Shown piece after piece: positions 1 through 8,168 of a stretch of 64,000 bases of DNA. The stretch is from Neobacillus rhizophilus. Lineage in GTDB: Bacteria; Bacillota; Bacilli; Bacillales; Cytobacillaceae. The translations under genes were made by a program, and so were the position numbers. The stretch covers positions 703,666 through 767,665 of the forward strand of contig NZ_JAGYPF010000004.1 in the NCBI RefSeq assembly GCF_018343535.1, read 5' to 3'. The stretch's first letter is position 1; each line of letters starts with the position of its first letter. Under the pieces are notes generated by a model. The model was not told the origin of the DNA and made no database searches. It saw nothing but the letters and a program-made list of their open reading frames with translations.

Positions 1-507
1 CCAGAAATGATTGATTGTCGAGGCTGTTGGATCAAAGCCCAAATCCCAGGCTACCATGGCGAAGGAAGCAATAAACGGAACTGCGAACGTGGTGAACGCA
101 CTGGATGTGCGATTAATATCACCAATCAGTACCGTGCCAAGCACCCAGGCGAGGTAGCCGATGGCGCAGTAGCTAGGGCCGATAAGCAGAGGCACCAGAA
201 AGAGCTTGGGGCCAATCACGTCGGTGTAATAGTAGTGACCAAAAGGAAAGCCAGTCATAACACTGGTGTTTTCTAAGAGATTACTGACGACCAGACAAAT
301 GACAATAAAAGTGAGAATGCCGCTCCATTTGTAGCTCATGGCCCCGTGGAGCAGCCCAAAAACGATTGTAATCAAAACCACGAACGGTATGGGAATGTGG
401 AGAGGAAACACTTGATTCGCCAGTTTAACCACTGTATAAACCACAACCAGAATCCAAAGAACATAGGTCGATGCGTTTTTCATGAAATAGCGAATATTGC
501 CAGTCAA
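1..507 (-). CDS. Carotenoid biosynthesis protein, DUF422/CruF type (3' end off window)
   Basis: Only the first 169 codons are present; the gene runs off the left edge. It is a multi-pass membrane protein of the DUF422 family, whose characterised member CruF hydrates carotenoid end groups; the substrate here cannot be read. The hallmark stretch ENTSVMTGFPFGHYYYTD lies at residues 79-96 and is followed by GPKLFLVPLLIGPSY. At least four hydrophobic segments are visible. The start is taken as TTG at 507 because AAGGAG (516-521) lies 8 nt upstream; ATG at 483 lacks such a site. No other carotenoid gene is visible, but the operon may continue to the left. Confidence 0.8.
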   Translation of the reverse strand, partial: MTGNIRYFMKNASTYVLWILVVVYTVVKLANQVFPLHIPIPFVVLITIVFGLLHGAMSYKWSGILTFIVICLVVSNLLENTSVMTGFPFGHYYYTDVIGPKLFLVPLLIGPSYCAIGYLAWVLGTVLIGDINRTSSAFTTFAVPFIASFAMVAWDLGFDPTASTINHFW

Positions 508-699
508 GGGAGATTCTCCTTCCTGTTTAACGTGCATGGTGCATGTTTATGGTTTAAATGTTACGGATGTACAGGTGCTTTGAATTCAGCTAAATCAAAA
601 ATTCTTTGCTGTCTGTGGTTACTGTCTTGGAATAAGAATAAAGAGAACGAGGATACAGGATATTCCATATAGAGCTTATACATACAATTAAAGGTCCGG

Positions 700-1104
700 T
701 CAGCTGGTGTGACGGGAGCGGGCCAAAGTCAGCCCTGCGAGGACCATGCTGGTCAACCCCATCACTATGGCAATGATGGCCCCGACTCGCCCGTCACCGG
801 TGCCGGGACCACCAGGGAATATGGTCACGTGCACCCCAGCGTACGCTGTGACAATTAACCCCGCCACCATTGCCACGATGGCCCCACGTCGCCCGCTGCC
901 GGTACCGAAACGACCGTTGGACCGAGCCAGTGAAAGCCCAGCGAGGATTGCGCTGATCAGCCCCACCACTGCGTCCATCGTGGCCCAGAGTCGCCCGGGG
1001 GTAAATCCGTATCCGACATTACTGTTTGCCACTTCAGCAGAGGCCAGTGTCGGCACAAGTAGAAATGCACAAAGTATTACGAATGAAACTAGCTTCATTT
1101 TCAT
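700..1104 (-). CDS. DUF6223-like exported/membrane protein with three tandem repeats
   Basis: 134 residues. An N-terminal signal or anchor (residues 1-23, ending ASA) is followed by three in-phase 34-residue repeats at about 37-70, 71-104 and 105-134. Each begins GR and carries a hydrophobic helix (GRLWATMDAVVGL, GRRGAIVAMVAGL, GRVGAIIAIVMGL); the first two end in GTGS/GTGD and the first and third share LARS. The family name is from memory of DUF6223 proteins; no biochemical function is known to me. The start ATG follows an AGGAGGAATT site at 1106-1119. The gene is much more GC-rich than its surroundings and lies divergently next to a two-component system, so envelope sensing is a guess only. 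Confidence 0.6.
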   Translation of the reverse strand: MKMKLVSFVILCAFLLVPTLASAEVANSNVGYGFTPGRLWATMDAVVGLISAILAGLSLARSNGRFGTGSGRRGAIVAMVAGLIVTAYAGVHVTIFPGGPGTGDGRVGAIIAIVMGLTSMVLAGLTLARSRHTS

Positions 1105-1250
1105 TTGATAATTCCTCCTAATTGGTGTTTTTGCAAACTGAATATTGCTATTTCTCTCGTTTCACAGTCAGTTTAAACAATGAATGTCGAGAACTTATGC
1201 AGATCTTCCTCTTTTTCTGTGGATTTCTTCCAGAACATGTTAAATCACGG

Positions 1251-1256
1251 TATAAT
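1251..1256 (+). promoter_or_regulatory. Putative -10 box before the two-component operon
   Basis: A perfect TATAAT lies 60 nt before the response-regulator start. The -35 region about 17 nt upstream is weak, so an activator may be needed. Confidence 0.35.
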
Positions 1257-1316
1257 TTTCGGTAAGTGGTGTACTCCAGCACTGGAAGCAGACTAAATTG
1301 GAAAGAGGTGATTGGA

Positions 1317-2003
1317 ATGGAAACGAAATTGTTGCTTGTGGAGGACGAACCGGGCATGCTTGACGAAATGTACACCTTTCTGCAAAGTGAAGGTTTTCGG
1401 GTATTGACCGCCTGTACTGGCAAGGAAGCGCTCACGATTGCCCGGTCTGAACGGCCTGAAATCATCGTGCTTGATTGGATGCTCCCTGAAAAAAGCGGCA
1501 TCGAGGTATGCCGCGAAATTAGGTATACATCAAATTGCGGTATTATTATGGTCACGGCCCGATCGGATGAATCGGATAAAATCGTCGGACTGGAAATTGG
1601 GGCAGACGATTATTTGACGAAGCCGTTCAGCCTACGTGAGCTTGCATCGCGCATTCGTGCATTGCTTCGCCGCTTGCGCGGACCTGAAGACAGGTTGATG
1701 TTCTTGGAAAGAGACAACCTGATCATTTCCGAGGCCAAATGTCAGGTATTCAAGGACAGCCAGGAGATCCAACTGACACCAACGGAATTCAAAATTTTGT
1801 ACACATTGGCCGCGAGACCCGGAATGGTTTTCAGCCGCCTTCAATTATTAAAAACCGCACTCTCGGACGAATATATGGGATATGAAAGGACGATGGATTC
1901 CCATATCCGGAATCTTCGCCGTAAGCTGGGAGATGATCCGGCCAATCCTCGTTATATTCAAACGGTATACGGTTTCGGTTACCGGTTCGGTGAACAATCA
2001 TGA
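1317..2003 (+). CDS. OmpR/PhoB-family response regulator
   Basis: 228 residues. The receiver domain (about 4-115) has the acidic pocket VEDEP, the phosphoacceptor Asp53 in LDWMLPEKSG, a switch Thr in VTARS and Lys in DDYLTKPFS. The C-terminal winged helix (about 135-228) has LTPTEFKILYTLA and the recognition helix region ERTMDSHIRNLRRKLG, ending in the usual YGFGYRF. It would bind DNA after phosphorylation by the kinase encoded next, which overlaps it by 4 nt (ATGA). The start ATG at 1317 has AAAGAGGTG upstream; a longer frame from 1266 lacks support. Base composition is richer in GC than most of the window. Confidence 0.92.
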   Translation: METKLLLVEDEPGMLDEMYTFLQSEGFRVLTACTGKEALTIARSERPEIIVLDWMLPEKSGIEVCREIRYTSNCGIIMVTARSDESDKIVGLEIGADDYLTKPFSLRELASRIRALLRRLRGPEDRLMFLERDNLIISEAKCQVFKDSQEIQLTPTEFKILYTLAARPGMVFSRLQLLKTALSDEYMGYERTMDSHIRNLRRKLGDDPANPRYIQTVYGFGYRFGEQS

Positions 2004-3139
2004 CGTTGACGGTACGCCAAAAAATATTTGTCTGCATGGGAGTGCTCGTTGTTATCCTGGGCGGCTTTCATATCCTTACCAATCACTTTTACATTGATTT
2101 TTTGTTCGAGCAATTTCGTAAGGAAGAAATGGGAGCATCTTATTTGAACGCAGCGCCCGGGGAACAAATCGAGATCTTGAAGACTTACATTTTAGGTATG
2201 ATGCAGCAATTTTGGCTTGGAAAATGGGTATTATTTGTAGCAACCGGGCTGTTATTCAGTTTATGGATTTCGGGGGTGCTGACAATCCCGCTTAGAAAGC
2301 TCGTTGCTGCTATCGAACGCGTTGCAGAGGGGGATCTGGACGTGAACGTTCCTGTACAATCAAAAGACGAATACGGTAAAGTAATCCAGACATTCAACGA
2401 CATGACACTTCGCCTCCGGGAAGCTGAGGATGCCCGCAGGCGGTTAGTAGCTGATATCGCACATGAGCTTCGAACTCCGCTGTCTATCATGCAGCTAAAA
2501 TTAGAAAATGCTCAACAAACAGGTCAATACGTCTCTCCGGAAATGCTGCTTAGACTCCATGACGAAGTGATCCGCTTAGGCCTGCTTGTAGAAGATCTTC
2601 ATGTCTTGTCGTTGGCTGAGGCGGGCCGGTTGGCATTGGAATGCAAGCTGCTAGATCTGTCGGCAAGACTTGAACAAGTCGTTGAAGATGTGAAAATGGA
2701 GGCTGAGGAGAACGGACTGGAATTGCGCTTCTATTCGAACACGAGGCCGGTAACGGTGATGGCCGACGCGAGACGGATTACGCAGGTGTTCATTAATTTG
2801 TTGACAAATGCAATCCGCTACACGCCGGAAGGAGGAAAGATTTCGGTTGTAATTGAAGATAAGGTCTTGGATCGGAATGAAGTCTATACATGTGTCTCAG
2901 TGATAGATACCGGCATCGGAATTCCAGCCGAAGAGCTGGACCACCTATTCGATCGATTTTATCGCGTAGAAAAAGCTCGTTCGCGGCATACAGGCGGAAC
3001 GGGGCTCGGATTATCGATCGCTCATCATTTTGTCAGAGCCCACGGCGGGTTCATCCGCGTCGTGAGTGAGCCTGATCAAGGTACGACATTTACTGTTTAT
3101 TTGCCTTTGGGTAAATATAGTAAAAAGGGCTCTTTTTAA
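2000..3139 (+). CDS. Membrane sensor histidine kinase (HAMP-HisKA-HATPase)
   Basis: 379 residues. There are two membrane segments (about 8-27 and 72-95) with a short extracytoplasmic loop of only about 45 residues between them, then a HAMP linker, HisKA with DIAHELRTPL (phosphorylated His155), and an HATPase domain with N box NLLTNAIRYTPEGG, DTGIGIPAEE and the GGTGLGLSIAHHFV glycine-rich lid. Signals may be sensed in or near the membrane because the loop is small. It is translationally coupled to the preceding regulator. The class is BaeS-like, but the stimulus is unknown; the divergent DUF6223 gene is a candidate target. Confidence 0.9.
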   Translation: MTLTVRQKIFVCMGVLVVILGGFHILTNHFYIDFLFEQFRKEEMGASYLNAAPGEQIEILKTYILGMMQQFWLGKWVLFVATGLLFSLWISGVLTIPLRKLVAAIERVAEGDLDVNVPVQSKDEYGKVIQTFNDMTLRLREAEDARRRLVADIAHELRTPLSIMQLKLENAQQTGQYVSPEMLLRLHDEVIRLGLLVEDLHVLSLAEAGRLALECKLLDLSARLEQVVEDVKMEAEENGLELRFYSNTRPVTVMADARRITQVFINLLTNAIRYTPEGGKISVVIEDKVLDRNEVYTCVSVIDTGIGIPAEELDHLFDRFYRVEKARSRHTGGTGLGLSIAHHFVRAHGGFIRVVSEPDQGTTFTVYLPLGKYSKKGSF

Positions 3140-3245
3140 ACAAATTTATTCAAGTCTATTTGAGATGGGTATTTTTTTATCCCTTAATAGCTTCGATCGA
3201 TACAACTGGTATTGAAAATTGGTAAGTAAAATGGAGGATATTAAA

Positions 3246-3487
3246 ATGAAATATGACTTCATTATTGCAGGAGGAGGGATAGCTGGATTAACTACAGCAA
3301 TTTTATTACAAAAAGAAGGATTTCGGGTTAAAGTTCTTGAACGTACCAAAGAATTAAAAGAGGTTGGGGCAGGGCTGGGTCTAGGAGCTAACGCTTGGAA
3401 AGGACTTGCCCGTTTGGAGATGGGAATACCATAGAAGGAGATGCGCTCATAGCAGCTGACGGTATCCATTCCACCGTATCCACTTAG
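3246..3487 (+). pseudogene. FAD-dependent monooxygenase, internally deleted remnant
   Basis: The frame from 3246 begins with the dinucleotide-binding motif DFIIAGGGIAGLTTAILL and continues through VLERTKELKEVGAGLGLGANA, typical of UbiH/salicylate-hydroxylase-type enzymes. It stops at 3434. In the neighbouring frame the sequence continues as GNTIEGDALIAADGIHSTVS to a stop at 3487, which is the second FAD motif normally found well over a hundred residues later. A large internal deletion plus frameshift therefore fused the two motifs, and the C-terminal half is gone. A good ribosome site (GGAGG, 3232-3236) survives, so a short dead product may still be made. Confidence 0.8.
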
Positions 3488-3490
3488 CTC

Positions 3491-3525
3491 TTACTGCACT
3501 AACAGGGGCAGAATAGTTGAATAAG
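3491..3525. repeat. Copy of the dispersed CTAAC-GGGGCAG-GTTAG hairpin repeat
   Basis: Reads CACTAACAGGGGCAGAATAG followed by TTGAATAAG. It matches the degenerate family described at 26716-26822, 29491-29530, 32036-32072 and elsewhere: an inverted repeat close to TTCAACTAAC/GTTAGTTGAA around a GGGGCAG core. Confidence 0.5.
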
Positions 3526-3644
3526 AAAATTTATCAATAAGTGAAACTTATTAAATGTGATAAAATAATAGCAATTAACTTATGGAATGAATTCAGGTAG
3601 CATAGAATTTAATAAAAGGTTTACTAATAAGAGGGGGGATTTTG

Positions 3645-4106
3645 TTGAAGACAGGAATAAGGTTTAGAATGGCGACTGAAAAAGATTTAGACAGTATTGT
3701 TGCAATGCTTGCTGATGATGTTTTGGGAAGTAAACGTGAGTGTTATGAGCATCCACTTCCTAATAGTTACATAAAAGCATTTGAGGCTATTACATCTGAC
3801 CCTAATAACGAGTTAGTAGTGGCTTGTGACGGTGATGAAGTGATTGGGGTACAACAAATTACTTTTACACCTTATATAACACATCAAGGTGGATGGAGAG
3901 CTACTATCGAAGGAGTGAGAACATCAGCTTCTGTAAGAGGTAAGGGTGTAGGTACTGAACTTATAAAATGGGCAATTCAGCGTGCAGAAGCACGTGGTTG
4001 TCATTTAGTACAATTGACAACTGATAAAAAAAGACCAGATGCGTTAAGGTTTTATGAACGGTTAGGTTTTAAAGCAACACATGAAGGTTTAAAACTGAAG
4101 CTTTAA
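3645..4106 (+). CDS. GNAT-family N-acetyltransferase
   Basis: 153 residues covering a single GNAT fold. The acetyl-CoA pyrophosphate loop is visible as VRTSASVRGKGVGTELIKWA (residues ~94-113), followed by the later strand LVQLTTDKKRPDALRFYERLGFKATHEG, a classic GNAT ending. It transfers acetyl from acetyl-CoA to an amine that cannot be inferred. Two TTG codons are adjacent (3642, 3645); 3645 has the better spacing to the GAGGGGGG site at 3631-3638. It stands alone, with no partner gene on the same strand close by. Confidence 0.82.
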   Translation: MKTGIRFRMATEKDLDSIVAMLADDVLGSKRECYEHPLPNSYIKAFEAITSDPNNELVVACDGDEVIGVQQITFTPYITHQGGWRATIEGVRTSASVRGKGVGTELIKWAIQRAEARGCHLVQLTTDKKRPDALRFYERLGFKATHEGLKLKL

Positions 4107-4327
4107 AAATTGGTGGCGTCTTCCAAACACCCCAATAGCCACTTTATGTAAGGTAAAAGATGTATTCTATTTCATTCCATTGTTTCCTCACTTTATCAAC
4201 ACTTGTCTTTCAAAGAGATACTTGAACTTGTAAATACTGCATCTACTGTAAAAAGAGGATCCAATTGAATGATTATCGCCACAGATATGTACGAGTAATG
4301 ACATAACTACTTGATGAAATTTTCTTA
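4107..4327. other. Intergenic, nothing recognised
   Basis: AT-rich stretch between the acetyltransferase and the hydrolase promoter. No open frame, hairpin or repeat stands out. Confidence 0.5.
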
Positions 4328-4381
4328 TTGACAAATTCTGTAAAACACCTCATTCTAATAATGAGTAAGTCACTCACTCAT
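4328..4381 (+). promoter_or_regulatory. Promoter with TetR-type palindromic operator
   Basis: TTGACA at 4328-4333 is followed 17 nt later by a weak -10 (CATTCT, 4351-4356). Immediately downstream lies the palindrome ATGAGTAAGT (4361-4370), one central base, then ACTCACTCAT (4372-4381): a 10-bp inverted repeat with one mismatch. Its position at the transcription start would let a repressor block the hydrolase-tetR transcript. The TetR gene two positions downstream is the obvious candidate. Confidence 0.65.
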
Positions 4382-4409
4382 CGACTAAAAGGAAAGAGGG
4401 CGTGTTCGA

Positions 4410-5444
4410 ATGGGCCAATTTTATTTCCTGCGAGAGATCGTATTGAGGAAGAGAAATCAGAGAAAGAATGCCAAAGATCTTCAAATTAGTACAACTAACA
4501 GCATCGTAGAAGGCTGTTATGTGAAAATTGGCGGTATCGATCAGTGGATTACAATTCGTGGCGAGAATCGGAACAACCCTGTTTTGTTATTGATTCACGG
4601 TGGTCCGGCTTCGACCTATTCCATCTTCAGTCCGTTGTTGCGTTCATGGGAGAAACACTTCATTGTAGTTCAGTGGGATCAGCGTGGAGCAGGAAAGACT
4701 TTTGGCAAGAACGGTAAAGAGGGCAGCGGAGCCATAACGTTCGACCGTCTCGCGGAGGATGGGATTGAAGTAGCAGAATACTTGCGTGATAAATTCGGTC
4801 ATCAGAAGGTCATTCTGATTGGAAGTTCTGTTGGCAGTCTGATTGGTATCATGATGGCAAAGGTTCGGCCAGAACTTTTTTACGCCTATGTCGGCACAGA
4901 TCAGAATGCCCCGGATTCACAAAATCTTGTGTATACATTATCAGTCAACGCTTTCCGTGGTGCAGGTATTACGAGGGGTGTTCAGCTGCTTGAAAAAATG
5001 GGAGCTGATCAATCCCAATGGAGCCGTAAAGATTTTGACAAGAAGAATCGACTTATCGTTAAAACGATTAAGGATGTCCCCAATATGATTACAGACTTAA
5101 TTTTGCCCTCCATGCTCTCTTCTCCGGAACATAAAATACGTGATATGATGGATATTTTTAAAGGTATGAGTTATTCCCTTGACCATTTATTTAATGAATT
5201 AATAAACTTTGATTTTAAAAAGTACAGTAAATTTGAGGTGCCGGTTTTTATTTTTCACGGAGATCATGATATTATCACGCCAACTGAACTGGCGAGAGCA
5301 TATTACGATGACATTGAAGCCCCTCAAAAGGAGTTTGTTCTAATCAAAAACGCTGGACATCTTGCGTGTTTTGCCCGGCCAAATCAGTTTCTTGATGAAT
5401 TGATCAAGAGAGTGCGTCCACTGGTCCCATCGACTATCCACTAA
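4410..5444 (+). CDS. Alpha/beta hydrolase (prolyl-iminopeptidase-like)
   Basis: 344 residues. The oxyanion-hole segment LLIHGGPAS is followed by VVQWDQRGAGKTFG, typical of the S33 peptidase/epoxide-hydrolase branch. The nucleophile elbow is GSSVG (Ser140). The acidic residue sits in VFIFHGDHDIITP and the histidine in KNAGHLACFARP, so the triad looks complete. No signal peptide is seen, so it should be cytoplasmic. The start has AAAGGAAAGAGGG upstream. It is probably co-transcribed with the tetR gene 70 nt downstream and repressed by it through the palindrome at 4361-4381, suggesting breakdown of, or resistance to, a small-molecule inducer. Confidence 0.85.
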   Translation: MGQFYFLREIVLRKRNQRKNAKDLQISTTNSIVEGCYVKIGGIDQWITIRGENRNNPVLLLIHGGPASTYSIFSPLLRSWEKHFIVVQWDQRGAGKTFGKNGKEGSGAITFDRLAEDGIEVAEYLRDKFGHQKVILIGSSVGSLIGIMMAKVRPELFYAYVGTDQNAPDSQNLVYTLSVNAFRGAGITRGVQLLEKMGADQSQWSRKDFDKKNRLIVKTIKDVPNMITDLILPSMLSSPEHKIRDMMDIFKGMSYSLDHLFNELINFDFKKYSKFEVPVFIFHGDHDIITPTELARAYYDDIEAPQKEFVLIKNAGHLACFARPNQFLDELIKRVRPLVPSTIH

Positions 5445-5514
5445 TGGTAAAAGTAAAAATTCTCTAGATGAATATATAATGAATATGACATTTATAGATC
5501 CGGAGGTTGGAAGG

Positions 5515-6108
5515 GTGTCTCCATTAAACAGACAGCAGCAGCTTGATCAAATCCGTGACGAACGCAGGGAACAAATAAAACAAGCGGCGCTTAAAATGTT
5601 TGCACGCAGAGGATATACAGGCACGAAAACGAGCATGATTGCGAAGGAAGCAAGTATTAGTGAAGGTTTAATTTACCGCTATTTTAATTCTAAAGAGGAA
5701 CTTTTCATCACTCTTGTCCAAGAATTGATGGAAGAAGCAAGAAGTGAACTCGAGAATGTTGGGTATTTACCGGGAACACCTTTTGAACAAATTAGAACAT
5801 TAACGAAACACATGCTTGATGAGGACAATATGCACGCCTTTATGTTAATGGAACGTGCCCGCACGGCTGAGGATGTTCCCGAAAAGGTCACACAGATCTT
5901 TGAAGGAGTTTCAACAAATGTTCTGATTGAACCAATAATTCCTATCTTTGTTAAAGGTCAGGAATCGGGTGAATTTTCGCCAGGCGAACCTCGAAGGATG
6001 TTGTCATGGTATTTTACCATCATCAACAGTCTTCTTACCCAAGACGAGATTGATGAAGAGTATGGGTTGCCAGATGTGGATGTGTTAATACGTATATTGA
6101 CAAATTAA
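5515..6108 (+). CDS. TetR/AcrR-family transcriptional regulator
   Basis: 197 residues from GTG 5515, chosen because GGAGG (5502-5506) lies 8 nt upstream; an upstream in-frame ATG (5479) has no site. The N-terminal helix-turn-helix is clear: QIKQAALKMFARRGYTGTKT, then IAKEASISEGLIYRYFNSKE and LFITLVQEL. The remainder is the variable ligand-binding helical domain. It follows the alpha/beta hydrolase on the same strand and most likely binds the ATGAGT palindrome in front of that gene, releasing it upon ligand binding. A strong terminator follows. Confidence 0.88.
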   Translation: MSPLNRQQQLDQIRDERREQIKQAALKMFARRGYTGTKTSMIAKEASISEGLIYRYFNSKEELFITLVQELMEEARSELENVGYLPGTPFEQIRTLTKHMLDEDNMHAFMLMERARTAEDVPEKVTQIFEGVSTNVLIEPIIPIFVKGQESGEFSPGEPRRMLSWYFTIINSLLTQDEIDEEYGLPDVDVLIRILTN

Positions 6109-6175
6109 TTTCCAAAGAAGATTTCGATATTTAATAACTTCTTTTTTAATAATCTGGAGTATTTACGAAATAACT

Positions 6176-6218
6176 AAAGCCTAACTTCTCCTTAAAATAT
6201 CGAGAAATTAGGCTTTTT
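6176..6218 (+). terminator. Rho-independent terminator after tetR
   Basis: AAAGCCTAACTTCTC (6176-6190) pairs with GAGAAATTAGGCTTT (6202-6216), ending in a run of T. Confidence 0.85.
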
Positions 6219-6247
6219 AAATTTGATTTTCATAACATTGAAATGAA

Positions 6248-6275
6248 ACGTGGGGACGGTTCTACTGCCTCAAAA
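6248..6275. repeat. REP-like CGT-GGGG-ACG element, copy 1
   Basis: Reads ACGTGGGGACGGTTCTACTG then CCTCA. The same 24-25 nt block recurs at 20388-20412 (CCGTGGGGACGGTTCTCATG). The core forms a 4-bp stem (CCGT/ACGG) with a GGGG loop. Such palindromes are known in Firmicutes as REP sequences linked to REP-associated tyrosine transposases; that link is inferred. Confidence 0.55.
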
Positions 6276-6456
6276 ATCCTATGAATGGGTACTGTCTTCT
6301 TGTTTACTTTCATAAAAAAGTTATTTACTCCACACACTTATTTTTAAATTCAAGTTTATGTCGTTTGATGTCTACGTTATAATTAAAGTATGTTTTCAAA
6401 ATTTTTGTGAGATTGTCAGAAATGTTCTTTAAGCTAAAACATAGTTGTAAAGGACG

Positions 6457-6472
6457 AGCCAAACCTTTGGCT
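6457..6472. promoter_or_regulatory. Perfect 7-bp palindrome upstream of an unknown gene
   Basis: AGCCAAA-CC-TTTGGCT, 45 nt before the TTG start at 6517. It could be an operator or a leader hairpin. There is no T-run, so it is not a terminator. Confidence 0.3.
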
Positions 6473-6516
6473 AATAAATATTAACGAAAATATACTAATT
6501 TGAGGGGATGAAAGCA

Positions 6517-7101
6517 TTGTCAATAGAATTGCTATCGAAAAACACAGCGGATGTTTTTAATGCAATTGTTAGGGAGCCCAATTGGGATAAAACGGAGCTG
6601 CTAGAAGGAATCAAAAAGATTATACTACAAGCAAGAGACAGTGTGGGTTCTCCTGAAGAGTACTTAGAGTCATTATTGGTAAATGTTACCCTTCAATCTG
6701 CCTATACTAATACTGCCATATCTTTTTTAACGGAGTGCATTGAAGAAGAGCAGTTTCTTTCGCATGAAAGCTTCCAATCGATCATGGCAAATGTTCCTAA
6801 CCAAGTGAAAGATTCTAATTTCATAGGTGAAAACATGCCTAGGTTTAAGGAGTTAGTCTATAAAGGCTCAACTAGTGAAGAACATATAGCCTATGCGGAA
6901 AGTGTTTACTTCCATACCAAGCTAGTCAACGATTTATTGATTGGGTTTATCGGGATATTTCTGGAACCGGATAATAGGAATTATATGGACAATTACTTGG
7001 AATATTCTTCCAAAGTAGTCGTTGATGCCGTTATGCACTATTGCCAAACTTATTCCAATCATATTCTAGAAGAGATAAACGCGATGAATTCGACTCAATA
7101 G
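6517..7101 (+). CDS. Conserved-looking hypothetical protein, helical
   Basis: 194 residues from TTG 6517; the GAGGGG site at 6502-6507 is too close to ATG 6508 but correctly spaced for this TTG. The protein is acidic, soluble and predicted largely helical (for example IKKIILQARDSVGSPEEYLE and EEINAMNSTQ at the end), with no membrane segment and no motif I recognise. It stands alone between a terminator and a non-coding gap, with a palindrome at 6457-6472 upstream. Codon use resembles the neighbouring chromosome. I cannot assign a function. Confidence 0.7.
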   Translation: MSIELLSKNTADVFNAIVREPNWDKTELLEGIKKIILQARDSVGSPEEYLESLLVNVTLQSAYTNTAISFLTECIEEEQFLSHESFQSIMANVPNQVKDSNFIGENMPRFKELVYKGSTSEEHIAYAESVYFHTKLVNDLLIGFIGIFLEPDNRNYMDNYLEYSSKVVVDAVMHYCQTYSNHILEEINAMNSTQ

Positions 7102-7345
7102 AAAGCTCCTGGTTCGCAAATCTATACATTAGAATACATATATATAGGTTTTCAAGTAATCCGCTCCTCCAAACACAATGTCTTGGTTGAGCCAGTGAAA
7201 AATCCGCACGAGTGAGTAATAAGCAGACAGTAAACTTAATATGTCATTACTATCATATCAAACTGTTTTGCTTGCACTTCTGTAAATATATTTCTTCTCC
7301 TTGGACAAACTTATTTTGTCAGATTTAATCAAGGAGGAATGAAAT

Positions 7346-7606
7346 ATGGTAAACGATATCAAGCAGGAAATGGAACGGATTTGGGCTGAAACGTGTGGTT
7401 CATGGGAAAATTGTACGGAGCAAAACATCCAGTCTTTCTTAGAACAATGTGGTGAAAAGAGCATAGACCCACAATATTGTATGAGTTGGGTTGAGCAACA
7501 TCGCAACGAAATTCCAAATTGGTCAGCTGTTTCGAAAGTGTCTCTTGATTGGGTAAATGAACATACTTCAACAGGTTCGCCGATAAACGGACAGGAACCT
7601 CGGTAA
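7346..7606 (+). CDS. Small hypothetical protein, Trp/Cys-rich
   Basis: 86 residues with an excellent AAGGAGGAATG site 7 nt upstream. It has a helical N-terminus (MVNDIKQEMERIWAE), six Trp and four Cys residues (positions about 17, 23, 35 and 45) and a flexible tail SPINGQEPR. No membrane segment. The Cys spacing is not a recognised metal site. A strong terminator follows directly, so it is a single-gene unit, and a group II intron lies just behind that terminator. Function unknown. Confidence 0.7.
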   Translation: MVNDIKQEMERIWAETCGSWENCTEQNIQSFLEQCGEKSIDPQYCMSWVEQHRNEIPNWSAVSKVSLDWVNEHTSTGSPINGQEPR

Positions 7607-7633
7607 CAAGGAGAGTAATACTCTCCTTGTTTT
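7605..7633 (+). terminator. Rho-independent terminator, probable group II intron target
   Basis: AACAAGGAGAG (7605-7615), loop TAATA, CTCTCCTTGTT (7621-7631), then TT. The intron begins about 8 nt downstream. Confidence 0.9.
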
Positions 7634-8168
7634 ATTGCGTGCCCAGCAAGCCGTTAATTGCTAATTGGTGAAAGTCCAATCTGAGTAAGTACCAAGACGC
7701 TCAGTAGCTGACAGGCAACTGGTGAAGAAACTCTAAGGTTGAAGCCCTGTGACAAAGTAACTCTCTAGCAGAGTGCGAGCAAACTAACAGGTTGTAACAT
7801 TAAGTGAATCCTGCCGTCTCGTCAAAGGAACCCACCGTCGGTGGCTAAAGAGAAGTCGAGCCTTGAGTATATGGGCGAAGACCATGGAAGGTGTGAAGAA
7901 CTTGGGAAAGCAGCACCAAGGAATCTCTCGGGGTAAGGGGAGCGACATGTTAGGAAAGTAATTAACGGAACTGGGGATACCCTCCTCGTCACTTTCATAC
8001 GAAAGTAAAGCAGAAACCTATAAGTGTAAACGAAGTGGTGAATGGATGAGAGGGAGTCGGAGGGGGTCATAGTACCAATGATGACAATGACAACATAACA
8101 TTGTCTAGGGAAGGACGGCAAAAGCCAATACCCTACTTCGTTCATATGTTGGAAGGAGGTAAGAGTCA

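Noticed and set aside
746..1108. 120-codon plus-strand frame opposite the DUF6223 gene
   Set aside because: Antisense shadow of a GC-rich gene; Pro/Ala/Arg-rich translation and no ribosome site.
6420..6490. Possible c-di-GMP-type riboswitch before the gene at 6517
   Set aside because: The AGCCAAACC/GGCT pieces resemble part of such an RNA, but the required GACGCAAAGCC and receptor parts are missing; only a palindrome remains.
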